The notes: generated from the sequence alone by a model not told the origin. A stretch of DNA of 28,512 nt from Spirochaetia bacterium (GCA_025997755.1 BNVA01000008.1:1-28512); one strand, 5' to 3'; positions 15,800 to 23,929 are shown, counted from the first letter of the stretch. Numbers and translations are program-made.

Positions 15800-16753
15800 A
15801 TGAGAAGGGTTTTTTGGGCGGCGGTTTTGTTATGTCTCTTGTCGGCTTGCGTAAAACAAAAAGAACAAGATGCCGCTTTAAAAAACAACACCGCCTTGCA
15901 GGACAAAAATATTTTTAGTTTTACAGATGATGAGGGCGAACTTATTTCGTTCAACAAACCTTTCTCCCGTATTGTTTCACTCTACTCGGCCCATACGGAA
16001 AATCTATTTGCAATAGGGGCAGGCGCGTCTGTAATTGGCGGACATTCCACCTGCGATTATCCGCCGCCTGCAAAAGAGCTTCCTGTTTATGAATACACAG
16101 GCGATCCTGAATATCTTATTGCCGCGATGCCTGACCTCGTTTTGGTTCGCCCGTTTATTAACCGTCACAATCCGGCATACATCGCCGAATTAAAAAAAGC
16201 AGGGCTTACGGTCTGCTCGCTCTACCCGGAAACATTTGATGATTTTGATGAATATATACGCAGACTGGGCTTATTAACCGGCATAGACACGGAATCCGCT
16301 TTAGAAGAATTTCATAACGATCTACAAAAAATAAATAAGGCATCGCAAAACAGGACAGACAGGCAGCGTGTTTTTTTTGAAAGCACAGGCAGGGAGGTGC
16401 GCACGGCGGCAGCGGGAAGCCTGCCTTATCTGGCAATAGAAACCGCAGGCGGAATAAATATTGCACATAACGCCAAGCCGCTTACGCCGCTTTCATCTAT
16501 CGCGCCTTTCGGCATGGAAAAAGTACTTTCTATGGCGCAGGATATTGACGCATACATAGTTCAGGCAGGAGCTATGAATCCAATATCCGGCATAGACGAA
16601 TTAAAAAAACGCGGCGGATACGGCGCGATAAAAGCCGTGCAGAAAAACCGCGTGCTGCTTATAGACGAAAAAATAATTTCTTCCCCTACATTCCGTTATA
16701 AAACAGCCGTAGAAAAAATCTATAACTTCTTGTATCCTGATACAAATGATTAA
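15800..16753 (+). CDS. ABC transporter substrate-binding lipoprotein (BtuF/FecB/FhuD-type)
   Basis: 317 residues with signal peptide and lipobox LSAC (Cys17). The mature part is a class III binding protein (periplasmic-binding family 2): RIVSLYSAHTENLFAIGA at about 53-70, DPEYLIAAMPDLVLV as the first-lobe hallmark, the backbone helix around residues 148-180, and a C-terminal lobe with GIDELKKRGGYGAIKAVQKNRVLLID. This family delivers cobalamin, heme, siderophores or other metal chelates to FecCD permeases. The cobalamin-type leader and cbiK upstream favour a corrinoid, cobalt chelate or tetrapyrrole. It starts 22 bases after cbiK and overlaps the permease gene by eight bases. Confidence 0.88.
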   Translation: MRRVFWAAVLLCLLSACVKQKEQDAALKNNTALQDKNIFSFTDDEGELISFNKPFSRIVSLYSAHTENLFAIGAGASVIGGHSTCDYPPPAKELPVYEYTGDPEYLIAAMPDLVLVRPFINRHNPAYIAELKKAGLTVCSLYPETFDDFDEYIRRLGLLTGIDTESALEEFHNDLQKINKASQNRTDRQRVFFESTGREVRTAAAGSLPYLAIETAGGINIAHNAKPLTPLSSIAPFGMEKVLSMAQDIDAYIVQAGAMNPISGIDELKKRGGYGAIKAVQKNRVLLIDEKIISSPTFRYKTAVEKIYNFLYPDTND

Positions 16754-17822
16754 AAGTATCGCGTTAGACAATGATCCGTCCGCTCTTTACAAAAGAAACA
16801 GAAAAAAATGTTTTGCTATTATTGCTTTTCTCTGTGTAATAGTTCCGCTGTTTATAATTTTTTCGTCTGCGTTAGGCGTTATGAAACTAAGCCCTTTTCA
16901 AATAGCCCGCATTGTGTTTGCAAAAATAACGTCTAACGGTGCGGCGTTAAGCGCATTTAATCCCGGCGAGATCGCGGTAATTTGGGAACTGCGCATACCG
17001 CGTCTTTTGTGCGCCGCATTTGCAGGATCAGGACTTGCCGTATCCGGCGTAATTTTTCAATCAATACTGCAAAACCCGTTAGCCGATCCGTATACACTAG
17101 GCATATCAACCGGCGCGGCGTTCGGCGCATCCATTGCAATACTGTTTAATGTGATCTTTCGGTTGGCGCTGCCTTCCCCTGTGTTTGCGCTTTTATTCGC
17201 CGCGCTTACCCTAGCCGTTGTGTTACTCATAGCCGAACGCGGCTCAGGATTGGAAAGTTCAAACTTGATAATGGCAGGGATCATCGTAAGCGCCGTTCTA
17301 CAGGCAGGGATCAGCTTTATAAAAATGATCTCAGGCGAAAATGTCGGCGCTATCGTATTTTGGCTTATGGGCAGTCTTGCCGCGCGTTCATGGAACGATG
17401 TGTTAATACTCGCACCCGCCGTAAGCGCCGCCCTAATTCCCGCTATAATTTTTTCGCAGGATTTAAACATACTTAGCCTAGGCAGCCGCAGTGCGCAGTC
17501 TATGGGATTAAACGTACAACGCGCACGCATACTTTACCTGCTGTTAGGCGCAATTATTACCGCGTGTTGTGTGTCCGTCTGCGGAATAATCGGTTTTGTA
17601 GGACTCGTAGTCCCCCATCTCTTGCGCTTCACGCTTACAAGCGATAACCGCCTGCTCCTCCCGTTATCCGCTTTGTCGGGCGCACTGCTCCTTACAGCCG
17701 CCGACAACTGTGTGCGCCTTCTTTCAAAAGGTGAGATACCCGTAGGCGTCCTTACCACGCTTTTAGGCGGTCCGTTTTTCATTTACATTTTTTTAAGAAA
17801 GTTTAAACGTATTGCTTCCTGA
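16746..17822 (+). CDS. FecCD/BtuC-family ABC transporter permease
   Basis: 358 residues, about ten membrane helices. Family signatures are clear: VIWELRIPRLLCAAFAGSGL, FQSILQNPLADPYTLGIS (about 100-117), FWLMGSLAARSW and IIGFVGLVVPHLLRF, the last being the loop that contacts the ATPase. The protein continues to the standard GGPFFIYIFLRKFKR end, so it is full length. It would dimerise as the channel for the substrate delivered by the preceding lipoprotein. The ATP-binding gene that normally follows directly is missing: the next sequence is an oppositely oriented XRE regulator overlapping the permease 3' end by 20 bases. The ATPase must be supplied from elsewhere, or the operon is broken at this point. 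Confidence 0.92.
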   Translation: MIKSIALDNDPSALYKRNRKKCFAIIAFLCVIVPLFIIFSSALGVMKLSPFQIARIVFAKITSNGAALSAFNPGEIAVIWELRIPRLLCAAFAGSGLAVSGVIFQSILQNPLADPYTLGISTGAAFGASIAILFNVIFRLALPSPVFALLFAALTLAVVLLIAERGSGLESSNLIMAGIIVSAVLQAGISFIKMISGENVGAIVFWLMGSLAARSWNDVLILAPAVSAALIPAIIFSQDLNILSLGSRSAQSMGLNVQRARILYLLLGAIITACCVSVCGIIGFVGLVVPHLLRFTLTSDNRLLLPLSALSGALLLTAADNCVRLLSKGEIPVGVLTTLLGGPFFIYIFLRKFKRIAS

Positions 17823-18105
17823 TATTTTCAAGGGTTTTAGAAACCGCCTCGGAAATTTCATCACCCCATTTTGAAAGTACAGTTGCCATACTTGGGGATA
17901 AGCCATCTTCCGACTTGAATAGCTCATAGGGTTCGATTTTCAATGCGGCGGCAATCCTGTCTATCATTTCAACTGATGGAAATTTACGCCCAATCTCAAT
18001 CTCGCCTATATAGCTGGATGCGGTATTCAGCCGCGCGGCTAGTGTCATCTGCGAAACTCCCGCATTTGCCAAGACTTTTCCATAAGCGCGGGGCTTGGCG
18101 GGCAT
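17803..18105 (-). CDS. XRE-family helix-turn-helix regulator, possibly 5'-truncated
   Basis: 100 residues. The HTH domain is unmistakable from about residue 15: AGVSQMTLAARLNTASSYIG, then EIEIGRKFPSVEMIDRIAAAL with the usual P-S and hydrophobic helix 5, then a helical tail. The first ~14 residues (MPAKPRAYGKVLAN) do not look like a normal XRE helix 1. No good Shine-Dalgarno precedes the ATG, and the frame is open only to a stop about 15 bases upstream. The same bases, read on the plus strand, continue an outer membrane protein frame, so the 5' end of this gene is probably displaced by a breakpoint near 18065-18110. It ends tail-to-tail within the permease gene. Confidence 0.7.
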   Translation of the reverse strand: MPAKPRAYGKVLANAGVSQMTLAARLNTASSYIGEIEIGRKFPSVEMIDRIAAALKIEPYELFKSEDGLSPSMATVLSKWGDEISEAVSKTLENIRKQYV

Positions 18106-18111
18106 TTTGGC

Positions 18112-18645
18112 ATGGTGTTCTCAGCTTACAAATTAGACCAAGGGAATCCGCCAAAGGAAACCACATTAAATTACGGCGGTTTTGCTTTTTTTGACGCGAC
18201 TTTTGTGGAGGCGGATATTGGAATTAAAGTGTTACACACCACTAATGAAAATACAATCTTATCAATCACCGACATTTATTTTAACATAGGTCTTTTGGGT
18301 AAATACCCGATAGAACTGGATGCTATAACATTGTTCCCATTGCTCGGTTTCGATTGGCTTATTTTAACGAAGCGTGAAACAAAAAGCGGCTCACTATCGT
18401 TAAGCTCCGAAAGATCGAAATTTGCAGACGATAAACAAGACTGGTACGACTATTTTGTACTAAATGTGGGCGTCGGCGCGGATTATAATATTACGGATTC
18501 ATTTTTTATCCGCGGTGAACTGCTCTACGGCTTTCTGCTAAATAACAAATCGGAAAAAGACTCTATTGACCGCGGCTCCTATTCCACAATTTTTAAGAGC
18601 GGTCCTACGCTTAAACTGGCGGCAGGCTACAAATTCGGTCAGTGA
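18112..18645 (+). CDS. Outer membrane beta-barrel protein lacking its signal peptide (5'-truncated)
   Basis: 177 residues from the first ATG. Alternating strands such as GGFAFFDATFVEADIGIK and DYFVLNVGVGADYNI, and a C-terminal LKLAAGYKF segment, resemble the small treponeme beta-barrel proteins. No signal peptide is encoded. The same frame is open upstream to 18043, and its residues QDFSISAGLGGHFG (18070-18111) look like the mature N-terminus of such a barrel, so the true start lies upstream and has been lost. There is no Shine-Dalgarno before the ATG at 18112. I read this as the 3' part of a gene cut off at a breakpoint shared with the XRE gene; probably not exported as it stands. Confidence 0.6.
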   Translation: MVFSAYKLDQGNPPKETTLNYGGFAFFDATFVEADIGIKVLHTTNENTILSITDIYFNIGLLGKYPIELDAITLFPLLGFDWLILTKRETKSGSLSLSSERSKFADDKQDWYDYFVLNVGVGADYNITDSFFIRGELLYGFLLNNKSEKDSIDRGSYSTIFKSGPTLKLAAGYKFGQ

Positions 18646-18665
18646 TTTAATAGGTGAGGGCAGAC

Positions 18666-18920
18666 ATGAAAACTTCAAAAAACCGTAACAAAATTTTTCT
18701 GTTTGTAATGTTCAGCATCGCACTGATATTCGGGCTGCTTGCTGCCGGATGCGAAGACCCGAATAAAGAAGCCGACGGTATAACCTATACAGCGGCGCAG
18801 GTAGGCGGACAATCCGGCTCAATAACATCCACCGGCATAAAACTGTCATTTAAATCCGCTGTTTCCGGCTTAACCAAAGACAACATCAACATTTCCGGTG
18901 AAGTAACAAGAGGAATTTAA
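18666..18920 (+). CDS. Truncated spirochaete lipoprotein
   Basis: 84 residues from the ATG at 18666, which has GAGGG five bases upstream; an in-frame GTG at 18654 is less likely because it overlaps that Shine-Dalgarno. A basic N-terminus, a hydrophobic helix and LLAAGC give a lipoprotein signal peptide (Cys29). The mature part ends after a single sequence of the kind LKLSFKSAVSGLTKDNINISG, which in treponeme surface lipoproteins normally begins a longer series of Ig-like beta-sandwich repeats. The stop at 18920 comes just where the first repeat would continue, so this looks like the stub of a larger lipoprotein. It follows the barrel gene by 20 bases. Confidence 0.55.
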   Translation: MKTSKNRNKIFLFVMFSIALIFGLLAAGCEDPNKEADGITYTAAQVGGQSGSITSTGIKLSFKSAVSGLTKDNINISGEVTRGI

Positions 18921-18982
18921 ATACCTGCGGAAGTGGTAAAAAATCTCTATACACTACATTCTGTTCGTGGTTAATTCTTAGA

Positions 18983-19258
18983 TTATAGCAGACCTTCTAT
19001 AGTGTCGGCATCTAACCTTGTAATGGTTTTAACCATATCTACTGTTAAACCGGCACGCAATGCTTGACGGGCAACTTCTAACCTACCCTCTAATTTGCCT
19101 TCTAATCTACCCTTAGCTTCACCTTTTTCTAGTGCAGTATTTATACTCGTCGTCCAATCTGACAATCCCATTTCTCGTAAATGATACATACGCAATGTCT
19201 CTTTGTCGCTTGCAAGAAATTGCATCTTGTCGGCCGTCTTTTGAATTGTCGCGTCCAT
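18983..19258 (-). pseudogene. C-terminal remnant of an Rpn family (PD-(D/E)XK nuclease/putative transposase) protein
   Basis: 91 residues from the ATG at 19258. IQKTADKMQFLASDKETLRMYHLREM matches the linker after the nuclease domain of Rpn-type (recombination-promoting nuclease) proteins. It is followed by the characteristic KGEAKGRLEGKLEGRLE repeat helix and a C-terminal helical pair (VDMVKTITRLDADTIEGLL). The ~200-residue N-terminal nuclease domain, with all catalytic residues, is absent. Still, AGGAGG (19267-19272, minus strand) lies eight bases before the ATG, so a short protein could be made. Most likely a decayed copy; an alternative is a free-standing partner protein of a full Rpn. Confidence 0.65.
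19076..19111 (-). repeat. 12-bp tandem repeat (three units) encoding G-x-L-E
   Basis: Reading the minus strand, GGTAGATTAGAA, GGCAAATTAGAG and GGTAGGTTAGAA follow each other directly and encode GRLE-GKLE-GRLE. Such repeats are typical of the Rpn C-terminal region and could vary by slippage. Confidence 0.7.
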
Positions 19259-19333
19259 TTTTAGCACCTCCTGTATGGTTGTTTCCGGCGTTATATAATC
19301 AATCCTTCGTACGACGATGATTAATGCGGTAAG

Positions 19334-20941
19334 TTAATTCATAAAAGACAAAGTTAATCCGGCGAAACCGCCAAAACCACCACTGCCGAAGAAGGTGCCG
19401 CCGAGCAATCCCACAGCTAAAGCGGACTTTGGTACAAAATATTTTAATTCGACACCCACGCGGTGGGCATAGTTATTTTTGACTTTGTTTTCCTCGTCCT
19501 CTATCACTATAACGGACTGTGCGGAAATACCTGCGGAAAAAGAACCGGCGCGGAAAAGCGCTCCTTCTTGAATTATAATCCGGGGTATGGGTTCCGAAGG
19601 AAAACCGCTGCTCCCTGTCCACAGAATTGCGGGCGTTAGGTGAAACGATAATTTTTTTGTCGAGCCGCTTGGCAATTCAAAAGAAACGGGAATTGAAAGT
19701 TGAACGCCCGCTTTGGTACCAAAACCGGATTCACTCTTGCCGTCTACCCAGCCGTACGAAAATGCCGCGCCGATACGCGGAACTGGAAATGTGGATTTTG
19801 TAAAAATCTTTTTTACGCCTACAAAAGCGCCGGGTGTAAAGCTGCCTGAAAAATCCATTTCGCCGTTAAAAGCTGCCGTAACTTCCCATGTTAAAGCGGG
19901 TATCCAGCGGGCGGCGGCGGCAAACATCATGGTTTCCCAAGCATCTGCGCCGTTTAAAAATTTACCGCCCATGACTGTTCCGTCAATCTGAAAAAAGTTC
20001 CTGTGCGGCAGATCATTTATAGGAGCAAACAACAAGCCGCTTTGAGATGAGAGCATAGAAAGCGGACTAATATCTGTAGATGTATCAAGCCTAACAGCAC
20101 ACGCGGTTGAACTTTGGGTGCGTTCTTCACTTTCGTTATACGTTAGACGCCATGCAGTCAGTTTTATAAAATAAAGCCCATCGGGCAGTATGTTGCCGGA
20201 TGCATCTTTTCCGTCCCAGGAAAATGTCTGCTCCTTTTCGTTAAAGTGCAGTAAGTTTGATTCGCTTATTGTGTAACCTGCATCGTTTATAATTGTAAAC
20301 TGTCCGGTTCCCGGAGCCGAAACGGTATAACTAATCTTTACATTGTTTCGCGTGTTTATATTTTTAGGATTAAATATTTCTATGTTAGGCGAAAAACTTT
20401 CAAGCGTAAACCCAGATGGGCGCATAACAATTTCCATAGCATTATTTTTGTCGTTTTTTATATCGACAGTTCTTGAAGTTTCTTCCCAGCCGAAAGCCTG
20501 CACCCTTATAGTTTGATTACCTGCTTTTAATTCAAGCTCACTGCCTTTCTGCGTCCTGCCTCCGGCAAAAATGACAGGCTCAAGCGGGAGCAAGTCTGCG
20601 GGCGGACTGTCGGGACTTCGCACCACATGAATAGATAAGCGTCCCGTTAGTTTTTGTAAATCGACGGATACTTCCAAACGGCTGTCCCTTTGCATTACAA
20701 TTTCTTTTTCATAATTGTTGTAATAATCTTTTGTTAATTTAATTTTGTGTATGCCCGGAATAACATCGCTTAACGAAAGCGGGCTATAGCCCCGTTCAAC
20801 TCCGTCAATATAAACCTTTGCGCTGGGCGGAATTGTTTTTATAAGAATACCCGAACCGGCAACTTGAGTAATGGTGGTTTCGCCCCAAGATAGGACGTTT
20901 AACAATCCAAGCGCGGCGGCAATGAAAATTTTTTTTCTCAT
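19334..20941 (-). CDS. PEGA-domain protein with FlgD-like Ig domain and C-terminal outer membrane beta-barrel
   Basis: 535 residues with a signal peptide (about 1-20). A PEGA domain follows (about 30-98: IKTIPPSAKVYIDGVERGYSP, then PGIHKIKLTKDYY), and a second, weaker PEGA-like sandwich at about 100-175. A FlgD-type Ig domain at about 190-290 is marked by FSWDGKDASGNILPDGLYFIKL. From about 310 to the end the sequence alternates in amphipathic strands and closes on a terminal aromatic strand (GFAGLTLSF), i.e. a 10-14-strand barrel. The protein would sit in the outer membrane with periplasmic sandwich domains, perhaps contacting peptidoglycan or other envelope proteins. It stands alone, 29 bases downstream of the topoisomerase gene. 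No enzymatic function is suggested. Confidence 0.75.
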   Translation of the reverse strand: MRKKIFIAAALGLLNVLSWGETTITQVAGSGILIKTIPPSAKVYIDGVERGYSPLSLSDVIPGIHKIKLTKDYYNNYEKEIVMQRDSRLEVSVDLQKLTGRLSIHVVRSPDSPPADLLPLEPVIFAGGRTQKGSELELKAGNQTIRVQAFGWEETSRTVDIKNDKNNAMEIVMRPSGFTLESFSPNIEIFNPKNINTRNNVKISYTVSAPGTGQFTIINDAGYTISESNLLHFNEKEQTFSWDGKDASGNILPDGLYFIKLTAWRLTYNESEERTQSSTACAVRLDTSTDISPLSMLSSQSGLLFAPINDLPHRNFFQIDGTVMGGKFLNGADAWETMMFAAAARWIPALTWEVTAAFNGEMDFSGSFTPGAFVGVKKIFTKSTFPVPRIGAAFSYGWVDGKSESGFGTKAGVQLSIPVSFELPSGSTKKLSFHLTPAILWTGSSGFPSEPIPRIIIQEGALFRAGSFSAGISAQSVIVIEDEENKVKNNYAHRVGVELKYFVPKSALAVGLLGGTFFGSGGFGGFAGLTLSFMN

Positions 20942-20970
20942 AAAACCTCACATATAACGTTTTAGCGATT

Positions 20971-22905
20971 TCATTTTTCTTTAAACTCCAGACGTTTTAC
21001 TTCTTTGCCGGAAAGTTTTACCCCATTTGCCTTTATGCCTTTTATCAAATACTTCTGCGCTTTGAATTCTTCCTGCAAAACTTTTAAACGCGGTTTTACA
21101 GCATAGTGCAGCGTAAAATTAAATTTTTCTTTTGTGCTGATCAAAAGTACTGCTGCGTCGTCCGGCACAAAAGAATAATCCTTGTTCATTATCCAGCCTT
21201 CTATTACACAGCGTTTTATATATGCCAAATTTGTAGTTTTATCTTTGTAGATAATTGTGAATATCAATTTTGAAATTATATCTTTGTCGGCAGCGCCGAT
21301 CCACCAAGCCTTTTCGCCTACAAAAATTTTTTCCTGAATATCCTGCACAGTCCATGTTCCGTTGTTTTTAATTACAAGGATACGGTCGAAAGGAGAAAGC
21401 TCCGCGACTAATTCTCCGCTTACCGCCGTACCCAAATAGCCGCTTGTCTTGTCGTAGAACAAAGAGAGGTCTTTTTTTATAACCTCTTTTACGTCAACCT
21501 TTTCAAACTTTCCTACTTTTGTTTTCCGCGCTCCCCTGCCGCATTCTTCGTTATGTTTGATTTTTTCAATAATTCCATCGATAAAAGAAACGGCGTAGGC
21601 TGTTATGTTTTTTAAATGGGCGTTAATTTCTTTAACACGGCTTTTTATTGCCTCCATCTCGTCGCGGGCTTTGTTTATATCGTATAACGATATTCTGCGG
21701 ATCGGGATTTTTAACAGATGCTCAATATCCTCACTTGATATGCCGCGTGAACCTGCCTCTTTTAAGAACGGCTGAAAGCCTTTTAATACCGCCTTTTCAA
21801 CACCTTCGGCTGTTTTTTGACTTTCTATAAGTTTATAAATTCTTTCTTCTACAAAGATACGTTCAAGATTTCTAAGATGATATTTGTCCAGTAATTCTTT
21901 TTTTTCAAGTTCCAGTTCTTTTATAAGTATTGTTACAAGCTGCTTTGAGTTATGGCGCATAACGTCGGTTACGGTCATAACAACAGGCATATTGTCTTTA
22001 ATTACCAAAAGATTAACGGAGATAGATTGTTCACATTCCGTAAACGCAAAGAGCGCGTCAATTGTTTCTTCGGCATATACTCCCCGTGCAAGTTTAATTT
22101 CGATCTCAACATTTTCGGTGGTAAAATCGCTTATCGACTGAATTTTTAAGCGTCCCGATTTTGCCGCAGTTTCTATGCTGCTTATGATGCTCTCCGTTGT
22201 TGAGCCGAACGGCAATTCGCGTATAACAATTTTTTTTGGATCGGATGTGTCAAGTTTTGCCCGTACCAAAACTTTCCCGTTGCCGTCGCGGTATTCGGAA
22301 ACATCTACCAAACCGCCGCAGGGAAAATCAGGATAGAGTGCAAATTTTTTATTTGTAAGACAGGCTTTTTCCGCTTCCAGTACTTCAAGAATGTTATGCG
22401 GCAGAATTTTTGTTGACATTCCTACGGCAATACCCTCCGCGCCGATAACAATAATAACCGGTATCTTGGCGGGGAACAGCAGCGGCTCTTTGTTGCGGCT
22501 GTCGTAAGAATCAATGTAGTTTGTTAATTTAGGGTTATAAAAAATATCTTTGGCAAGCGGCGTTATACGACATTCTATGTAACGCGCCGCCGAGGCACGG
22601 TCGCCTGTTAAAATATTGCCAAAGTTTCCCTGTCTGTCGATTAAATATTCTTTGTTTGCAAGCACAACAAGGGCATCGCCGATTGAAGCATCGCCGTGCG
22701 GGTGATACTTCATACAAGCGCCTATTGCGTTGGCTACCTTATGAAACTTTCCGGAAGCGTCTTTATCAAGCTCAAAAAGCGTATGCAGAATACGGCGCTG
22801 TACCGGTTTTAGCCCGTCTTCAAGGTCTGGTATAGCACGATCACGTATAACATAAGATGCGTATTCAAGAAAGTTTTTATCAAAGAGATTTTTTATAAAC
22901 GCCAT
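20971..22905 (-). CDS. parC: DNA topoisomerase IV/gyrase subunit A paralogue (short ParC-like)
   Basis: 644 residues. The breakage-reunion domain is complete: LKPVQRRILHTLFEL, YHPHGDASIGDALVVLA (67-83) and DRASAARYIECRITPLA with the catalytic Y109. The C-terminal part is short and lacks a recognisable GyrA box (QRRGGKG), which fits a decatenase of the topoisomerase IV type rather than gyrase. The HGDASIGDAL wording resembles the Bacteroidetes-type paralogue. The residue equivalent to quinolone-determining GyrA Ser83 is Ala73, while the Asp87 equivalent is Asp77. It starts one base after trpS ends, so the two share a transcript; no parE/gyrB-like partner gene is adjacent. GyrA proper is expected elsewhere. 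Naming as parC is tentative. Confidence 0.85.
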   Translation of the reverse strand: MAFIKNLFDKNFLEYASYVIRDRAIPDLEDGLKPVQRRILHTLFELDKDASGKFHKVANAIGACMKYHPHGDASIGDALVVLANKEYLIDRQGNFGNILTGDRASAARYIECRITPLAKDIFYNPKLTNYIDSYDSRNKEPLLFPAKIPVIIVIGAEGIAVGMSTKILPHNILEVLEAEKACLTNKKFALYPDFPCGGLVDVSEYRDGNGKVLVRAKLDTSDPKKIVIRELPFGSTTESIISSIETAAKSGRLKIQSISDFTTENVEIEIKLARGVYAEETIDALFAFTECEQSISVNLLVIKDNMPVVMTVTDVMRHNSKQLVTILIKELELEKKELLDKYHLRNLERIFVEERIYKLIESQKTAEGVEKAVLKGFQPFLKEAGSRGISSEDIEHLLKIPIRRISLYDINKARDEMEAIKSRVKEINAHLKNITAYAVSFIDGIIEKIKHNEECGRGARKTKVGKFEKVDVKEVIKKDLSLFYDKTSGYLGTAVSGELVAELSPFDRILVIKNNGTWTVQDIQEKIFVGEKAWWIGAADKDIISKLIFTIIYKDKTTNLAYIKRCVIEGWIMNKDYSFVPDDAAVLLISTKEKFNFTLHYAVKPRLKVLQEEFKAQKYLIKGIKANGVKLSGKEVKRLEFKEK

Positions 22906-22906
22906 T

Positions 22907-23914
22907 TTAAAGCTGAATTCCTACTGCCGCCCTCAAGCGCATAACGGTCTTTGACGCTATAGCCCTAGCCTTTTCCGCGCCTCCCGCCAGTACATCGTCT
23001 AACGCTTTTGGCTGTGAAATAAAACCGTTAAAACGTTCGCGTAACGGGGCAAGCTCGCGGTTTACAACACGGAACAATTCCTCTTTCGCCTCTCCCCAGC
23101 CCATGCCGCCTTCGCGGTAACGCACCGCCAACGCCGTCTTTTCTTCTTCATTTGCAAACAGTTTGTAAAGTTGATAGATTTGTGAGCTGTCGGGGTCTTT
23201 GGGTTCATCAACGCCTTGTGAATTCGTAACGATCCTCATTATCAATTTTCGTAAGTTTTTTTCTGTTGAAAACAGGGGAATCGTGTTACCGTAGCTCTTG
23301 CTCATTTTACGTCCGTCAAGTCCCGGTACAACGGCAACGCTTTCCTGTACAAGAGCGCGGGGGATTTTTAACAGATCCTTTTGGTAGTTGAAATTTAACG
23401 CCTGCGCTATGTCCGCCGCCATTTCTACATGTTGAGTTTGATCGCGTCCTACAGGAACGACATCGGGATCAAAAAGCAAAATATCGGCTGCCATCAAAAC
23501 GGGGTAGGTAAACAGCCCCATGTTTATACCTGCATCGCTGTCCTCATTCTTTTCGGTATTCTGTTGAACAGCCGCCTTGTAAGCGTGGGCGCGGTTCATC
23601 AAGCCCTTGGGCGTAAACGCCATTAGAATCGTCGTAAGCTCGAAAGTTTCCGGTATGGAACTCTGCCTGTAAAAAATCACCTTGTCCGGGTCTAAACCTG
23701 CGGCAAGCCATCCGGCGGCAATTTCCCTTGTGCTGGCGCTCAGGGCATCCGCATCTTTTATAACGTTTAATGCGTGATAATCCGCTATAAAGTATCGGGC
23801 ATCGTACTCTTTGGTAAGGGCTAGAGCCGGTTTTATGGCTCCAAAATAGTTACCTATATGCAAAACTCCTGTCGGCTTTATGCCGGTAAGGGATACCTTC
23901 ATGCCGATAATCAT
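22907..23914 (-). CDS. trpS: Tryptophanyl-tRNA synthetase
   Basis: 335 residues, the normal bacterial TrpRS length. Class I signatures: HIGNYFG (19-25) and GRKMSKSYGN (201-210). Other family blocks are YHALN, LTTILMAFTPKGLMNRAHAYK and DVVPVGRDQTQHVEMAADIA, which form the Trp and ATP pocket. It charges tRNA-Trp in the cytoplasm. The ATG at 23914 has no clear Shine-Dalgarno; an in-frame ATG at 23902 (MKVSLTG) is an equally good start. It leads a two- or three-gene minus-strand transcript with the topoisomerase subunit, and is divergent from the transglutaminase lipoproteins. Confidence 0.96.
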   Translation of the reverse strand: MIIGMKVSLTGIKPTGVLHIGNYFGAIKPALALTKEYDARYFIADYHALNVIKDADALSASTREIAAGWLAAGLDPDKVIFYRQSSIPETFELTTILMAFTPKGLMNRAHAYKAAVQQNTEKNEDSDAGINMGLFTYPVLMAADILLFDPDVVPVGRDQTQHVEMAADIAQALNFNYQKDLLKIPRALVQESVAVVPGLDGRKMSKSYGNTIPLFSTEKNLRKLIMRIVTNSQGVDEPKDPDSSQIYQLYKLFANEEEKTALAVRYREGGMGWGEAKEELFRVVNRELAPLRERFNGFISQPKALDDVLAGGAEKARAIASKTVMRLRAAVGIQL

Positions 23915-23929
23915 ATTAAAAAAAAAGGA

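Noticed and set aside
18654..18665. GTG at 18654 as start of the truncated lipoprotein
   Set aside because: It overlaps the GAGGG Shine-Dalgarno that serves the ATG at 18666 and would add four residues before the signal peptide.
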